A stretch of DNA of 64,000 nt, from assembly GCA_963709425.1 (NCBI GenBank), contig CAVPWG010000005.1:186001-250000 (forward strand). Reading direction: 5' to 3'. Source of the stretch: JAICJC01 sp963709425. Its GTDB lineage: Bacteria > Actinomycetota > Thermoleophilia > Gaiellales > JAICJC01. Each line of letters starts with the position of its first letter. Position 1 is the first letter of the stretch. Position numbers and translations under genes: made by a program. Of the stretch, positions 25,128-33,583 are shown piece by piece. The notes beneath the pieces were generated by a model. That model saw only the letters and a list, made by a program, of their open reading frames with translations, made no database searches and was not told the origin of the DNA.

Positions 25128-26040
25128 GCGGCGGATCCTGACTGCGAAGCGCGGCTTCACCGCGTGGGCATTCGCCGTCTACGCGTTTCTGTATCTCCCG
25201 ATCCTCGTCGTCGTCATCTTCGCGTTCGACGCTCCGTCGTCCACGAGCGTCGCCGCCTACAAGGGCTCGAACATCTGCAACATCGACGTGGCCGACATCG
25301 GCAACATCTCGGTCTGGAACGGCTTCGAGTCCTGTTGGTTCGCAAAGGGGCTGAGCACGAGCCTCTACACGTCTGCGATCAAGACGAGCTTCGTCATCGC
25401 GCTGGAGGCGTCGATCATCGCCACCGTCCTCGGGCTCGCGGCGGCGCTGGCGCTCGCCCGGATGCGGCGGCGCTGGCGGGCACCGTTCGACATCCTCGTG
25501 TACCTGACGCTGGTGGTGCCGGAGATCGTCATCGCCGTCGCCTCCCTGATCTTCTTCGTCCAGATGCGAAACAACTTCGGCGCCTTCCCTGCGCTCGGAA
25601 AGTCCACGATCCTGCTCGGCCAGGTCGTGTTCAACGCATCGCTTGCCATGCTCATCATCCGGGCCCGCTTCGTCGGGATGGGCGACAAGCTCGAGGAGGC
25701 CGCGTACGACCTGGGCTCGGGGCCGGTGTCCACCTTCCGCCAGGTGACGCTCCCACGCCTGATGCCGGCCGTGATCTCGGCACTGCTGCTCTCGTTCACG
25801 TTCTCGTTCGACGACTTCGTGCTCCCGAACTTCACGAACGGCACCACCTCGACGTGGCCGATCGTGCTCTACTCGGCCGTCCGCTTCGGCATCACACCCG
25901 CGGTGAACGCGCTCGCAACGCTCATGCTGCTCGTGACACTCGTCCTCATCGTGGTCGTGGTGATCATCCTGAGGCGGAGCCGCGTCTCGGGGCCGGGCCA
26001 GGAGGAACAGGGCCTCGGCGCGGCGTTCGGGCTCGGCTAG
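25120..26040 (+). CDS. potC: polyamine-type ABC transporter permease (PotC-like)
   Basis: 306 residues, six transmembrane segments and an EAA loop (KLEEAAYDLGSGPVSTFRQV). Between the first and second helices is a long extracytoplasmic loop with two Cys (NICNID, ESCWFAKG) that could form a disulfide, unusual for PotC. GTG 25120 has GAGGAG seven bases upstream, so it is preferred over GTG 25105. The gene overlaps the PotB stop by 8 bp and is the last of the operon. Confidence 0.91.
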   Translation: MRRRRILTAKRGFTAWAFAVYAFLYLPILVVVIFAFDAPSSTSVAAYKGSNICNIDVADIGNISVWNGFESCWFAKGLSTSLYTSAIKTSFVIALEASIIATVLGLAAALALARMRRRWRAPFDILVYLTLVVPEIVIAVASLIFFVQMRNNFGAFPALGKSTILLGQVVFNASLAMLIIRARFVGMGDKLEEAAYDLGSGPVSTFRQVTLPRLMPAVISALLLSFTFSFDDFVLPNFTNGTTSTWPIVLYSAVRFGITPAVNALATLMLLVTLVLIVVVVIILRRSRVSGPGQEEQGLGAAFGLG

Positions 26041-26057
26041 GCAGCACCGCCGCCTAG
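26037..26057. terminator. short hairpin at convergent gene ends
   Basis: A 6-bp inverted repeat CTAGGC / GCCTAG with a 9-nt loop contains the stop codons of both the PotC-like gene and the convergent transglycosylase-like gene. It has the same design as the palindrome at 14681-14698. There is no U-tract. Confidence 0.3.
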
Positions 26058-26665
26058 AGCAGGCCGCAGGCGGCCGCCGCGGTCGGCCACGGCGTGTAGC
26101 CACGGACCTCGTATCCGCGCATGGCAACCATCAGCTGATCATGGCGCGGCCACACGTTTGCGTGGCCTCCGCGATAGGAGAGCACGTCGGAGCCGTAGGC
26201 CTCCTCGAAGCTCGCGTCCATCTGGAGGCCGCCGTAGTACGTTGGGACGGTGTCCGAGACCGCGTCCCAGGCACCCTCGTACGTGTGGATGCATTTGAGC
26301 CCCTCGATGACCGGACGGCGATGCGCATAGGCCCTGCGGTAGTGACGGAGTCGCCGCTCCCACCGACTCAGGATGTCGACGAGGTCGGCACGCGTCACCG
26401 CACGGCGCTCGGCATGGCCGTGGCGGGGCAGCGGGAGGGCGGCGCGGCGCGCATTTCGGAGCGCATGCCTGCGCGTCCACCCGATCTGGCTCCGGATGGA
26501 GCCGGCCGGCCGCAGGGTTGTCGTCGCGGGCGCCGGGTCGGCGTCTCCCGCGTCGGCCACGGCGGATGCGGGCGACCGCTGGTCGGGCTGCGAAGCTGCG
26601 GCGGCCGGATCGGCCGCGGCGGCGGCAAGCACGCATGCGGCGGCGGTGATGAGGGCGGGTCGCAC
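26054..26665 (-). CDS. secreted transglycosylase-like (Rpf-type) cell-wall protein
   Basis: About 203 residues: signal peptide (VRPALITAAACVLAAAAA), a low-complexity Ala/Pro linker, a short basic helical part and a C-terminal lysozyme-like domain. The domain has CIHTYEGAWDAV (putative catalytic Glu in YEG) and TYYGGLQMDASFEEAYG, the YYGGLQ signature of resuscitation-promoting factors and related lytic transglycosylases. It would cleave peptidoglycan outside the cell. I chose GTG 26665; a TTG start at 26701 is possible. It diverges from an orphan binding protein across an AT-rich 95-bp gap. Confidence 0.78.
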   Translation of the reverse strand: MRPALITAAACVLAAAAADPAAAASQPDQRSPASAVADAGDADPAPATTTLRPAGSIRSQIGWTRRHALRNARRAALPLPRHGHAERRAVTRADLVDILSRWERRLRHYRRAYAHRRPVIEGLKCIHTYEGAWDAVSDTVPTYYGGLQMDASFEEAYGSDVLSYRGGHANVWPRHDQLMVAMRGYEVRGYTPWPTAAAACGLL

Positions 26666-26760
26666 GACGGCGGGGTTTGTACCCGATCCGGGCGCTCGCA
26701 AACCACAATTTGTCTGCCGGTGTGCGGAATTTGCGGTTTAAATCCATACTCTGCGGCCGA

Positions 26761-27852
26761 ATGAGGACGGTTTTCGCAACGCGCCGGCAGTTCCTTGTGG
26801 CAGCGGGCGCGGGGCTGCTCGCGCCGGCCTGCCTGGGCGGCGCGAGCGGCCCGGAGTCCGCTCCGCGCGCGCAGCCCCCGGCGCCGCCGCGGCTCGTCGG
26901 CGCGATCCACGTGGCCGTGCCCGCGGGCAGCGTCGACGCAGCCGACGGAGCCGATTTCGCCTCAACTCGCGGACCCCGTGTCGACCTGACCGAGCACCGC
27001 GGCGGGCCCGAACTGGCCCGGCTCATCGCCCGTGGAGAGGTCGACGCGGTGCTGGCACGCCAGGACGACATCGCCGCGCTGGCCGCTGAGGGCTTGCTCG
27101 CGCCGCTCGACCACGCCCTCGTCCCGAACCTGGCCGACGTGTCCCCGGGGCTCCTCGACCTGCCCTACGACCCGGGAAACCGGTTCTCGGCGCCGGCGCG
27201 ACACGGCGCCTTCGGCTTCGCCTACCGCCCAGACACGGTGACCGACGAACCGGCCTCGTGGGAGGACTTCTTCGCCCTCCTGCCCCGCTACTCGCGGCGC
27301 GGGGTCGTCCTCCTGCCCGGGCGCATCGAGCCGATCGCGGCCGCGCTCGCGGCGGGCGGCGCCGACATCAACTCCGACAGCCCCGACGACCTCGACGCCG
27401 CCCGGACGCTCCTCGTCGCCGCGCTCCCGCACGTGAACGCCTTCTCGACGAACCCGGCGGCGACGTTCGCGCCCGAGGCGCTCGTGCTCGCGATGGGTGC
27501 CGCCTCGGCCTTCGCGCGGCAGGCGCCCGCCGCCACGTTCGTCCTGCCCGACGGCGGCGCCGAGTCGTGGATCGACGCATGGGCGGTGGTCGCCGCGTCG
27601 CCGCGGCCGGAGACGGCCCACGCCTTCGTGAACCACCAGCTCTCACCGGCCGCACAGGCGCGCGACTGGGCGCTCTCGCGCACGCCCGCCGCCGTCCCGG
27701 CCGCCGCCCCGCTGGTGCCGGCGCGCCTGCGGACGAACCCGCTGACACGGCTCGGCGCCGGCCTCGGGAGCGGCTTCACCCCCAGTCTCGTCTCCCCACT
27801 CGGGCTCGCCCAGCGTACGCAGATCTGGGCGGAGATCGAGCCGCGCGGGTAG
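26761..27852 (+). CDS. orphan polyamine-type substrate-binding lipoprotein, twin-arginine leader
   Basis: 363 residues. The leader TRRQFLVAAGAGLLAPAC combines a twin-arginine-like motif (RRQFL) with a lipobox ending in Cys, suggesting Tat export then lipidation. The mature part has the PotD-type fold in reduced form: a YRPDTVTDEPASWEDFF segment, a Trp/Asp-rich SWIDAWAVVAASPRPETAHAF end matching SWCIPATAPHPVAAHAW of the operon binding protein, and NHQLSPAAQ. No permease or ATPase lies beside it, so it may feed the 21836-26040 transporter. ATG 26761 follows an AT-rich promoter-like stretch (ATTTGCGGTTTAAATCC). Confidence 0.75.
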   Translation: MRTVFATRRQFLVAAGAGLLAPACLGGASGPESAPRAQPPAPPRLVGAIHVAVPAGSVDAADGADFASTRGPRVDLTEHRGGPELARLIARGEVDAVLARQDDIAALAAEGLLAPLDHALVPNLADVSPGLLDLPYDPGNRFSAPARHGAFGFAYRPDTVTDEPASWEDFFALLPRYSRRGVVLLPGRIEPIAAALAAGGADINSDSPDDLDAARTLLVAALPHVNAFSTNPAATFAPEALVLAMGAASAFARQAPAATFVLPDGGAESWIDAWAVVAASPRPETAHAFVNHQLSPAAQARDWALSRTPAAVPAAAPLVPARLRTNPLTRLGAGLGSGFTPSLVSPLGLAQRTQIWAEIEPRG

Positions 27853-27864
27853 ACTCGCCGCTCG

Positions 27865-28935
27865 TTGCGGCTCTTCACCGAGCACGAGCAGGTCGTGATC
27901 TGCCACGAGCCCGAGGCGGGGCTCCGCGCCCTGATCGCGGTGCACGACACCACCCTCGGCCCGGCGCTCGGCGGCATCCGCATGTGGACGTACGACTCCG
28001 ACGAGGCAGCGCTGACCGACGTGCTGCGACTGTCCCGCGGCATGACGTACAAGAACGCGGCCGCCGGGCTGCCGCTCGGCGGCGGGAAGACCGTCGTCAT
28101 CGGCGACCCGCGAACCGACAAGAGCGAGCTCCTGTTCCGGGCTCTGGGGCGGTTCATCGAATCGGTCGGGGGCCGCTACCTGGCAGCCGAGGACGTCGGC
28201 ACGTCGACCGCCGACGCCGAGATCGTGGCCCGCGAGACGCGCCACATCACCGGCCTGCCGGTCGAGAAGGGCGGCTCCGGCGATCCCTCGCCCATGACGG
28301 CGTGGGGCGTCTTCTGCGGCATGCGCGCCGCGATCCAAGAGGCCGGAGTCGGCGACAGCTTCGCGGGCGTGCGGGTCGCGGTGCAGGGCGCCGGGCACGT
28401 CGGCGGAGACGTCGTCCGCCACCTGCTCGCGGCCGGCGCGCGCGTGACCGTGGCGGACATCTACGCCGATCGGATCGAGCCGCTGGTCGCGCTCGGGGCC
28501 GAGGCGGGCGACCCACGGACGGTGCACTCGCTCGAGTGCGACGTCTACTCGCCGTGCGCGCTCGGTGCGGTCATCCGGCCCGAGACGGTGGCCGAGCTGC
28601 GCTGCACCGTCGTCGCCGGCGCCGCCAACAACCAGCTCCTGGACGGCTCGATGGGCGACGCCCTCGACAGCCGCGGGGTCCTGTACGCCCCCGACTTCGT
28701 GATCAACGCCGGCGGCGTGATCAACATCAACGAGGAGCTCGGGCAGCCCTATGACGTGGATCGGGCGCGAACGAGTGTCGAGCGGATCGCGGACACCCTG
28801 CGCAACGTCTTCGCACGCGCGAACGCCGACGGCGTTCCGACCCACATCGCGGCCGACCGGCTGGCGGAGGAGCGGATCGCCGCCGCCCGCGCCGCCGACC
28901 CGGATCCGCTGTCGGGCCTTCGCCCGGCCGGATGA
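27865..28935 (+). CDS. leucine dehydrogenase (Glu/Leu/Phe/Val dehydrogenase family)
   Basis: 356 residues. Catalytic and substrate-binding region GMTYKNAAAGLPLGGGKTVV (two key Lys), AAEDVGTS, then the NAD-binding VAVQGAGHVGGDVVRHL and INAGGVININEEL at the end. It deaminates branched-chain amino acids with NAD to 2-oxo acids. The start is TTG 27865, 12 bp after the binding-protein stop. The stop overlaps the rhomboid start (ATGA). Confidence 0.93.
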   Translation: MRLFTEHEQVVICHEPEAGLRALIAVHDTTLGPALGGIRMWTYDSDEAALTDVLRLSRGMTYKNAAAGLPLGGGKTVVIGDPRTDKSELLFRALGRFIESVGGRYLAAEDVGTSTADAEIVARETRHITGLPVEKGGSGDPSPMTAWGVFCGMRAAIQEAGVGDSFAGVRVAVQGAGHVGGDVVRHLLAAGARVTVADIYADRIEPLVALGAEAGDPRTVHSLECDVYSPCALGAVIRPETVAELRCTVVAGAANNQLLDGSMGDALDSRGVLYAPDFVINAGGVININEELGQPYDVDRARTSVERIADTLRNVFARANADGVPTHIAADRLAEERIAAARAADPDPLSGLRPAG

Positions 28936-29699
28936 TCCCGCTCCACGATAGCGTCCCCACCAGCCGGCGGCCGATCCTCACGATCGCCCTGATCGTCGCC
29001 AACCTGGCGGTCTTCGTCTGGTCGCAGAACACCGCGACGCAGATCCTTCTCTCCAACCGCGGGCCTGTGCCGGTCGACGGCTTCACCGCCGTGACCGCGG
29101 AGTACGGGTTCGTGCCGTGCGAGCTCACCATGCGGTGCCCGCACGGCGATGACAACGTGGACGTCGGGCAGTTCAGGGACGGGGCACCGGCCGTCGTCCA
29201 CGTGCGTCACGTGCCCGTCCTGCTCACGCTCGTGACCTCGCTCTTCATGCACGGCGGGTGGGCGCACGTGCTGGGAAACATGCTCTTCCTGTGGATCTTC
29301 GGGAACAACATCGAGGACCGCGTCGGGCGGAAGCGGTTCCTGCTCTTCTACCTTCTCGGCGGCATCGCGGCCGCGGCGCTCCAGCTCGCCGCGGGGCCGA
29401 CGTCGGACGTGCCCAACATCGGCGCATCCGGGGCGATCGCCGCCGTGCTGGGCGGGTATCTGCTGCTCTACCCGACCGCCGCGGTGATCACCTACATCCC
29501 GCCCTTCTTCGTGTTCCCGCTCCCGGCGGTGTTCTTCCTCGTGGGCTGGTTCGCGCTCCAGATCCTCGCGGCGAGCGCGGTGCAGGTCGGAAACGCCGGC
29601 GGGGGCGTGGCCTACTTCGCCCACATCGGCGGATTCGCGTTCGGGCTCTTCACGATCCGGTGGTGGGTGCGAAGGGAACCGCTGAAGCCCGCGTGGTGA
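28932..29699 (+). CDS. rhomboid family intramembrane serine protease
   Basis: 255 residues, about six transmembrane helices. Rhomboid landmarks are HGGWAHVLGNMLFLWIFG after helix 1, the nucleophile in GASGAIAAVLGGY (about residue 165) and the catalytic His in AHIGGFAFGL (about 235). A long loop between helices 1 and 2 contains a C-x6-C-like pair (VPCELTMRCPHG). It cleaves transmembrane substrates within the bilayer. It is coupled to the leucine dehydrogenase by an ATGA overlap. Confidence 0.94.
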   Translation: MIPLHDSVPTSRRPILTIALIVANLAVFVWSQNTATQILLSNRGPVPVDGFTAVTAEYGFVPCELTMRCPHGDDNVDVGQFRDGAPAVVHVRHVPVLLTLVTSLFMHGGWAHVLGNMLFLWIFGNNIEDRVGRKRFLLFYLLGGIAAAALQLAAGPTSDVPNIGASGAIAAVLGGYLLLYPTAAVITYIPPFFVFPLPAVFFLVGWFALQILAASAVQVGNAGGGVAYFAHIGGFAFGLFTIRWWVRREPLKPAW

Positions 29700-29751
29700 T
29701 TCACACCTTGAGCCGTTCGACGGTCGGTGCCTTTCTGGCATCTTGGGCGAC

Positions 29752-30588
29752 ATGACCGAGAACCCCGGCATCGCCCGTGCCCTGGCGGCGGCACGGGCCG
29801 TCGCGCTCGCCAATTCCGTCGCCTGCGACGACCCAGTTGTGGTGGCTGCCGGCAGCAATCTGCTCGTGCATCTCAAGCCCGCTCCGGTTGTTGCGCGAGT
29901 GATGATCGGCACAGCGGAGCTGCACGCTGACGTCGAGAGATGGCTTGCTCGCGAGGTCGCCGTCGGGACGTTCCTGGGAGATCGGGGTGTGGCCGTACCA
30001 CCCAGTGATGTCCTTGCACCGGGACCTCACCTGCATGAGGGGCTCTGGATGACGTTCTGGCAGTTTGTCGAGCACGATGCCTCCCGGTCTTTGCCGAGCG
30101 CGCACGAGCTCGGCGGCTCGCTGCGCGAGCTGCACGCCGCGCTCGCCGACTTTCCGGGCGAGCTCGGGCAGCTCAGCGAGGTGCGCGACTGGCTCGACCG
30201 GCTGGCCGCCGAGCTGCGTCCATCTTCGGGGTTCTCCCCGCAGGAGAGAGAGTTGCTGCGCTCCCACCTCCGAGAGCTGACACCCAATGTCTTTGAGAGC
30301 CCGCTCCCCACGCAGGCAATCCATGGCGACGCGTCGATAGGGAACCTTCTCCGCACCGACACCGGGCTCATCTGGAACGACCTTGAGGACGCCTGTGTTG
30401 GCCCGGTCCACTGGGACGTCGCGGGCCTCATCCTCGAAGTCCGCGCCCATGGGAGAAGTGAGGCGTTCGTCGCGGACGTTCTTCGTGCCTACGGCGGACT
30501 GGAGATGGAAGAGCTCGATGACTTCGTCGCGGCCCACGTCCTCTACTCGACCGTCTGGCAGGCGTTCGATGCGCAACGGCGGCCGTAA
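29752..30588 (+). CDS. aminoglycoside phosphotransferase (APH) family kinase
   Basis: 278 residues. The kinase catalytic loop is IHGDASIGNLL (HGDxxxxN, about residues 185-195) and the metal-binding segment is IWNDLEDACVGPVHWDVA. The N-terminal lobe is short with LLVHLKPAPVVARVMIG as the phosphate-anchor strand. The family phosphorylates small molecules such as aminoglycosides, choline or sugars; the substrate is not predictable. ATG 29752 is preferred over TTG 29743. Codon use is slightly less GC-rich than in the flanking genes. Confidence 0.85.
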   Translation: MTENPGIARALAAARAVALANSVACDDPVVVAAGSNLLVHLKPAPVVARVMIGTAELHADVERWLAREVAVGTFLGDRGVAVPPSDVLAPGPHLHEGLWMTFWQFVEHDASRSLPSAHELGGSLRELHAALADFPGELGQLSEVRDWLDRLAAELRPSSGFSPQERELLRSHLRELTPNVFESPLPTQAIHGDASIGNLLRTDTGLIWNDLEDACVGPVHWDVAGLILEVRAHGRSEAFVADVLRAYGGLEMEELDDFVAAHVLYSTVWQAFDAQRRP

Positions 30589-30730
30589 CCACCGACAGCG
30601 CCGATGTTCACGTTGAGGAGCTACCGGGAGTGACAGCCGCGGCGGACCCCGCCAATCCCCCGTGTCGCCGTGCTGTGCCGCCGGTGGTGGGTGCGCCAAA
30701 CGGGCCGCCCATCCTCGCCTTGCTGCGGGA

Positions 30731-31693
30731 CTAGGCGGATCGTGCGGAGCCGACGCCGTACGCCTGCATGGCGAGCACGATGCGGTCGGCGCGAAGCACG
30801 CCGTTCGGCTGGAGCCGGCCGGGGTTGAGCTCACCCGGGTCGTCGCCTCGCTCGGACTCCTCGACGGTGATCGTGCGCTCGAGCAGGTCGAGCCGGACGA
30901 CGTACTCGTACCAGGAGATGTCCCAGGCGATCGTGATCGTGACCGGCCGCGGCAGCTCGGGGCTGTCGAGGCGGACGTTCACGATCGGGTCGCCGAGGCT
31001 GCGCGAGATCGCGACCACACGCTCCATGTGCTCCGAGCGGTTGAACGCCTCGAGCGCAAGACGGCGGACGTGGCGCGCGTCGGCCTCCTTGCGGCGGGCC
31101 TCGGCCAACTCGGCGTAGCGGGCGCGCTCGGCCTCGAGCTGCTGCTCGAGCTCCGTCATCCGCCCCCCGATCCGGCCCGCCTCGGCGGCACGCTCGTCGA
31201 GCTGCGCGGCGACGGTGTGGTGCCGTGAGATCTCGGCCCGGTGGGCGGCCTCGGCCTGCGCGGCCCGCTCGTCGGCCCGGCGCTTCTCGTCGCTCACGCT
31301 CTTGATCTCGCGCTCGCGCCGCTTGAGCTCGCCCTGGAGCTCCTTCAGCTCACGCTTCGTGCCGCGCAGCTCGGCGGCCTGCTGCTCGGCCTTGGCCAGC
31401 GCGTTTCGCACCTGGTCGAGGTCGAACTCGACCGACTGGAGCTGGCCGCGCAGACGGTCGATGAGCGACTCGCGCTCGCGCAGCGCCTGGTCGGACGGCG
31501 GGTTGGCGTGCACGGCGACGATCGGCCGGCCGTCGGCCCTCCAGCCGCGCCGCTCGGCCCGTTCGTAGCAGAGCGGGCAGACCTTCGCGAACCGTTTCGA
31601 CGACGGGTCCTGGTACAGGCGCGCAGGCTCGCCGACCAGCAGGTGTCGGCGGCAGAGCGCGCAGCTCGCGGTGAATTCGGTGGTGCTCGCCAT
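30731..31693 (-). CDS. zinc-ribbon coiled-coil protein, unknown function
   Basis: 320 residues in three parts. The N-terminal zinc ribbon has SCALCRRHL and KVCPLCYERAERRGW (two C-x2-C knuckles, residues about 10-45). A long coiled coil, rich in Glu, Arg, Ala and Leu heptads, covers about residues 68-205. The C-terminal globular domain contains VTITIAWDISWYEYVVRLDL and ends with VLRADRIVLAMQAYGVGS. I do not recognise the family. The architecture suggests a dimeric scaffold or DNA-associated protein. It is monocistronic. Confidence 0.65.
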   Translation of the reverse strand: MASTTEFTASCALCRRHLLVGEPARLYQDPSSKRFAKVCPLCYERAERRGWRADGRPIVAVHANPPSDQALRERESLIDRLRGQLQSVEFDLDQVRNALAKAEQQAAELRGTKRELKELQGELKRREREIKSVSDEKRRADERAAQAEAAHRAEISRHHTVAAQLDERAAEAGRIGGRMTELEQQLEAERARYAELAEARRKEADARHVRRLALEAFNRSEHMERVVAISRSLGDPIVNVRLDSPELPRPVTITIAWDISWYEYVVRLDLLERTITVEESERGDDPGELNPGRLQPNGVLRADRIVLAMQAYGVGSARSA

Positions 31694-31737
31694 TCCGTCC
31701 TCGGAAGCGGACCGTGGAGTCTATCGCGTTCTGAGGG

Positions 31738-33414
31738 TCAGCAGCCGGAGCCGCCGCCGCCCACCGTCTCTGCGACCTGCTCGAGCGCCGGCTGGATCGT
31801 CAGGCTGACGTATCCGCCGGTGGGCGTCGTGACGGTGGTCATCCCGTCCGCAGAGGAGCCGATGCAGGTCAGCGACGGCGACGCGATCCAGTACGGGCTC
31901 GACCGCACGCGCACGAGGTACCGCCCGGGCGCCGACGTCCAGAGCGTGACGCGGCCCTGCGCGAGCCGGATCAGGCGCGCCTTCGCGCCGGGCGGCGCGG
32001 TGACGAGCGCGGTCGGATGCCGGAGCGCGAACATCGTCCAGTGCTCGGTGCGCGCGATCGGGACGAGGCCCGCCGCACCTGTGCGCAGGAGCGCCGCCTC
32101 GCGGGTGGCGCTGTAGTCGAGATCGGCGTCCGACAAGAGGACGTAGTGGACGCCGAGCGAACGCAGCCAGCGGCGGTACATGCGGCCGGTGAGATCGTCC
32201 GAGTAGAGCGGCCCGTTCTGCGGGAAGTCGTCCTGGCGGTACCACCCGCGCGCCAGTGGGATGCCGTGCTTGGCGAGGTAGTACGCCTCCCAGTGGCCGC
32301 GGGTGGCGACGACCTCGACCCGGTGCTCGGGATCGGAGTGGATGGCGAGCAGGTGCTCGGCGGGCCTCCAGTAGGCGGCCTCGCTCGCCGGATCGCCCCA
32401 CGACGAGTAGGCGTCGCGGACGAACGGCCCGACCTGGAGCGCGAGCGCCGCCGCGAGCACGGGCAGCACGACGAGCCGCGAGCGCTCCCGGCTGACGTTG
32501 GCCGCGAGCCAGAGGAGCGGCGCGCCGGCGATCACGAAGAGCCGGCTCGAGTTCGACCCGATCGGCCCCTTCAGGAGGAAGGCGACCAGGTTCAGGGCCA
32601 GGTAGCAGGCGAACAGCATCCGGAGCGACCGCGCGCGCGGGCTCGTCCCGGTGATGTAGAGGCCGGCAAGCGAGAAGCCGAACACGATGGCCGCGTCGGT
32701 CAGATCGTACGGGTACCACGCGCCGGACGGGAACGCCCGCTCCATCAGCACGGCGACGACGAAGACGGCGACGACCGCCGCGAACGCCGCCCGGTGGCTG
32801 CGGAGCGCCCTGCCCGGCCGCGGCTGGCCGAGGAGCGCTGCGGCGAGCACCGCCATGAGGAGCGCGAAGGCGAGCGGCGAGAAGCCGAGCGTCGCCAGCA
32901 CCGCGAGGCCGAACCCGACCCGCCAGCGGCGGTGGATGCAGACGAGCGCCGCGCCGCCGGCGGCCGCGCCCGCGAGGAACGGATAGAGGCCGCCGATCAT
33001 GAGGATGATCGGCGCCGTCGCGGCGAACGACAGGCTCGGCCCGGTCGCCGCGCCCCCCCACTCCCTGCGCGACACGCTCGCAAACGAGCCTGCGAGGACG
33101 GCCGCCGCGATCGTGGTGGCGAGCGCCTGCCCGACGGCCGACGCGACCGGGTAGTAGAGCACCGAGTAGGTGACGAACTCATACCGGCCCGCATACCAGT
33201 AGTTGTTCCAGAGGTTGAAGCCGGCGTGCGAGTAGAGCCAGGTCTGGAAGAGGTGCGAGGGCAGATCCACCCCTGGCGGCCCGCCGTGGTAGACGAGCTG
33301 GGCGAGGGCGGCCGCCAGCACCGCGCAGGCGAGCACGAAGCGGCCTTGTCCCATGCGCTCCCGGAGCCTTCGCAGCACGGCGAGCCAGTATAGCGTCCGG
33401 GCGATGCGGCCCAT
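31738..33414 (-). CDS. large polytopic membrane protein (GT-C-like architecture)
   Basis: 558 residues. After a basic N-terminus come about ten hydrophobic segments up to about residue 335, then a soluble extracytoplasmic domain (about 340-558) ending GGGGSGC. The loop after the first helix has GVDLPSHLFQTWLYSH, an Asp-His pattern like the first loop of 6-pyruvoyl-tetrahydropterin-synthase-related and GT-C membrane proteins. It is probably an envelope polysaccharide or glycoprotein transferase; no pathway partner is adjacent. It ends 44 bp upstream of the zinc-ribbon gene's start on the same strand, so the pair may be cotranscribed. Confidence 0.65.
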   Translation of the reverse strand: MGRIARTLYWLAVLRRLRERMGQGRFVLACAVLAAALAQLVYHGGPPGVDLPSHLFQTWLYSHAGFNLWNNYWYAGRYEFVTYSVLYYPVASAVGQALATTIAAAVLAGSFASVSRREWGGAATGPSLSFAATAPIILMIGGLYPFLAGAAAGGAALVCIHRRWRVGFGLAVLATLGFSPLAFALLMAVLAAALLGQPRPGRALRSHRAAFAAVVAVFVVAVLMERAFPSGAWYPYDLTDAAIVFGFSLAGLYITGTSPRARSLRMLFACYLALNLVAFLLKGPIGSNSSRLFVIAGAPLLWLAANVSRERSRLVVLPVLAAALALQVGPFVRDAYSSWGDPASEAAYWRPAEHLLAIHSDPEHRVEVVATRGHWEAYYLAKHGIPLARGWYRQDDFPQNGPLYSDDLTGRMYRRWLRSLGVHYVLLSDADLDYSATREAALLRTGAAGLVPIARTEHWTMFALRHPTALVTAPPGAKARLIRLAQGRVTLWTSAPGRYLVRVRSSPYWIASPSLTCIGSSADGMTTVTTPTGGYVSLTIQPALEQVAETVGGGGSGC

Positions 33415-33441
33415 CCGGCCGAGCGGTACAATGCCGCCCGC

Positions 33442-33514
33442 GGGGCGTTAGCTCAGCTGGGAGAGCACCAGCTTTGCAAGCTGGGGGTCACCGGTTCGAT
33501 CCCGGTACGCTCCA
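33442..33514 (+). tRNA. tRNA-Ala (anticodon UGC)
   Basis: Full cloverleaf: acceptor GGGGCGT pairs with ACGCTCC, including the G3-U70 wobble that identifies alanine tRNAs. The D arm is GCTCAGCTGGGAGAGC, the anticodon stem CCAGC/GCTGG has loop TTTGCAA (anticodon TGC), and the T arm has GGTTCGATCC. The discriminator is A and CCA is not encoded. Its 3' half is duplicated at 55225, marking it as the attachment site of the adjacent element. Confidence 0.97.
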
Positions 33515-33583
33515 CTCGCGTAATCCCTTTCTGGCAGCCGAACCTAGCGTTTCGGTGCGGCTTGGCGGAGCCGCACCGGAGCG
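33468..33583. repeat. left attachment repeat (attL), tRNA-Ala 3' half plus downstream
   Basis: 116 bp starting in the anticodon stem of the tRNA and running past its 3' end into the last codons of the integrase remnant. It matches 55225-55341 with one 1-nt insertion in the right copy (after 33520/55277) and one substitution (G33537/A55295). The first 53 bp are identical. The right copy lacks the tRNA 5' half, as expected for an integration scar. Confidence 0.93.
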
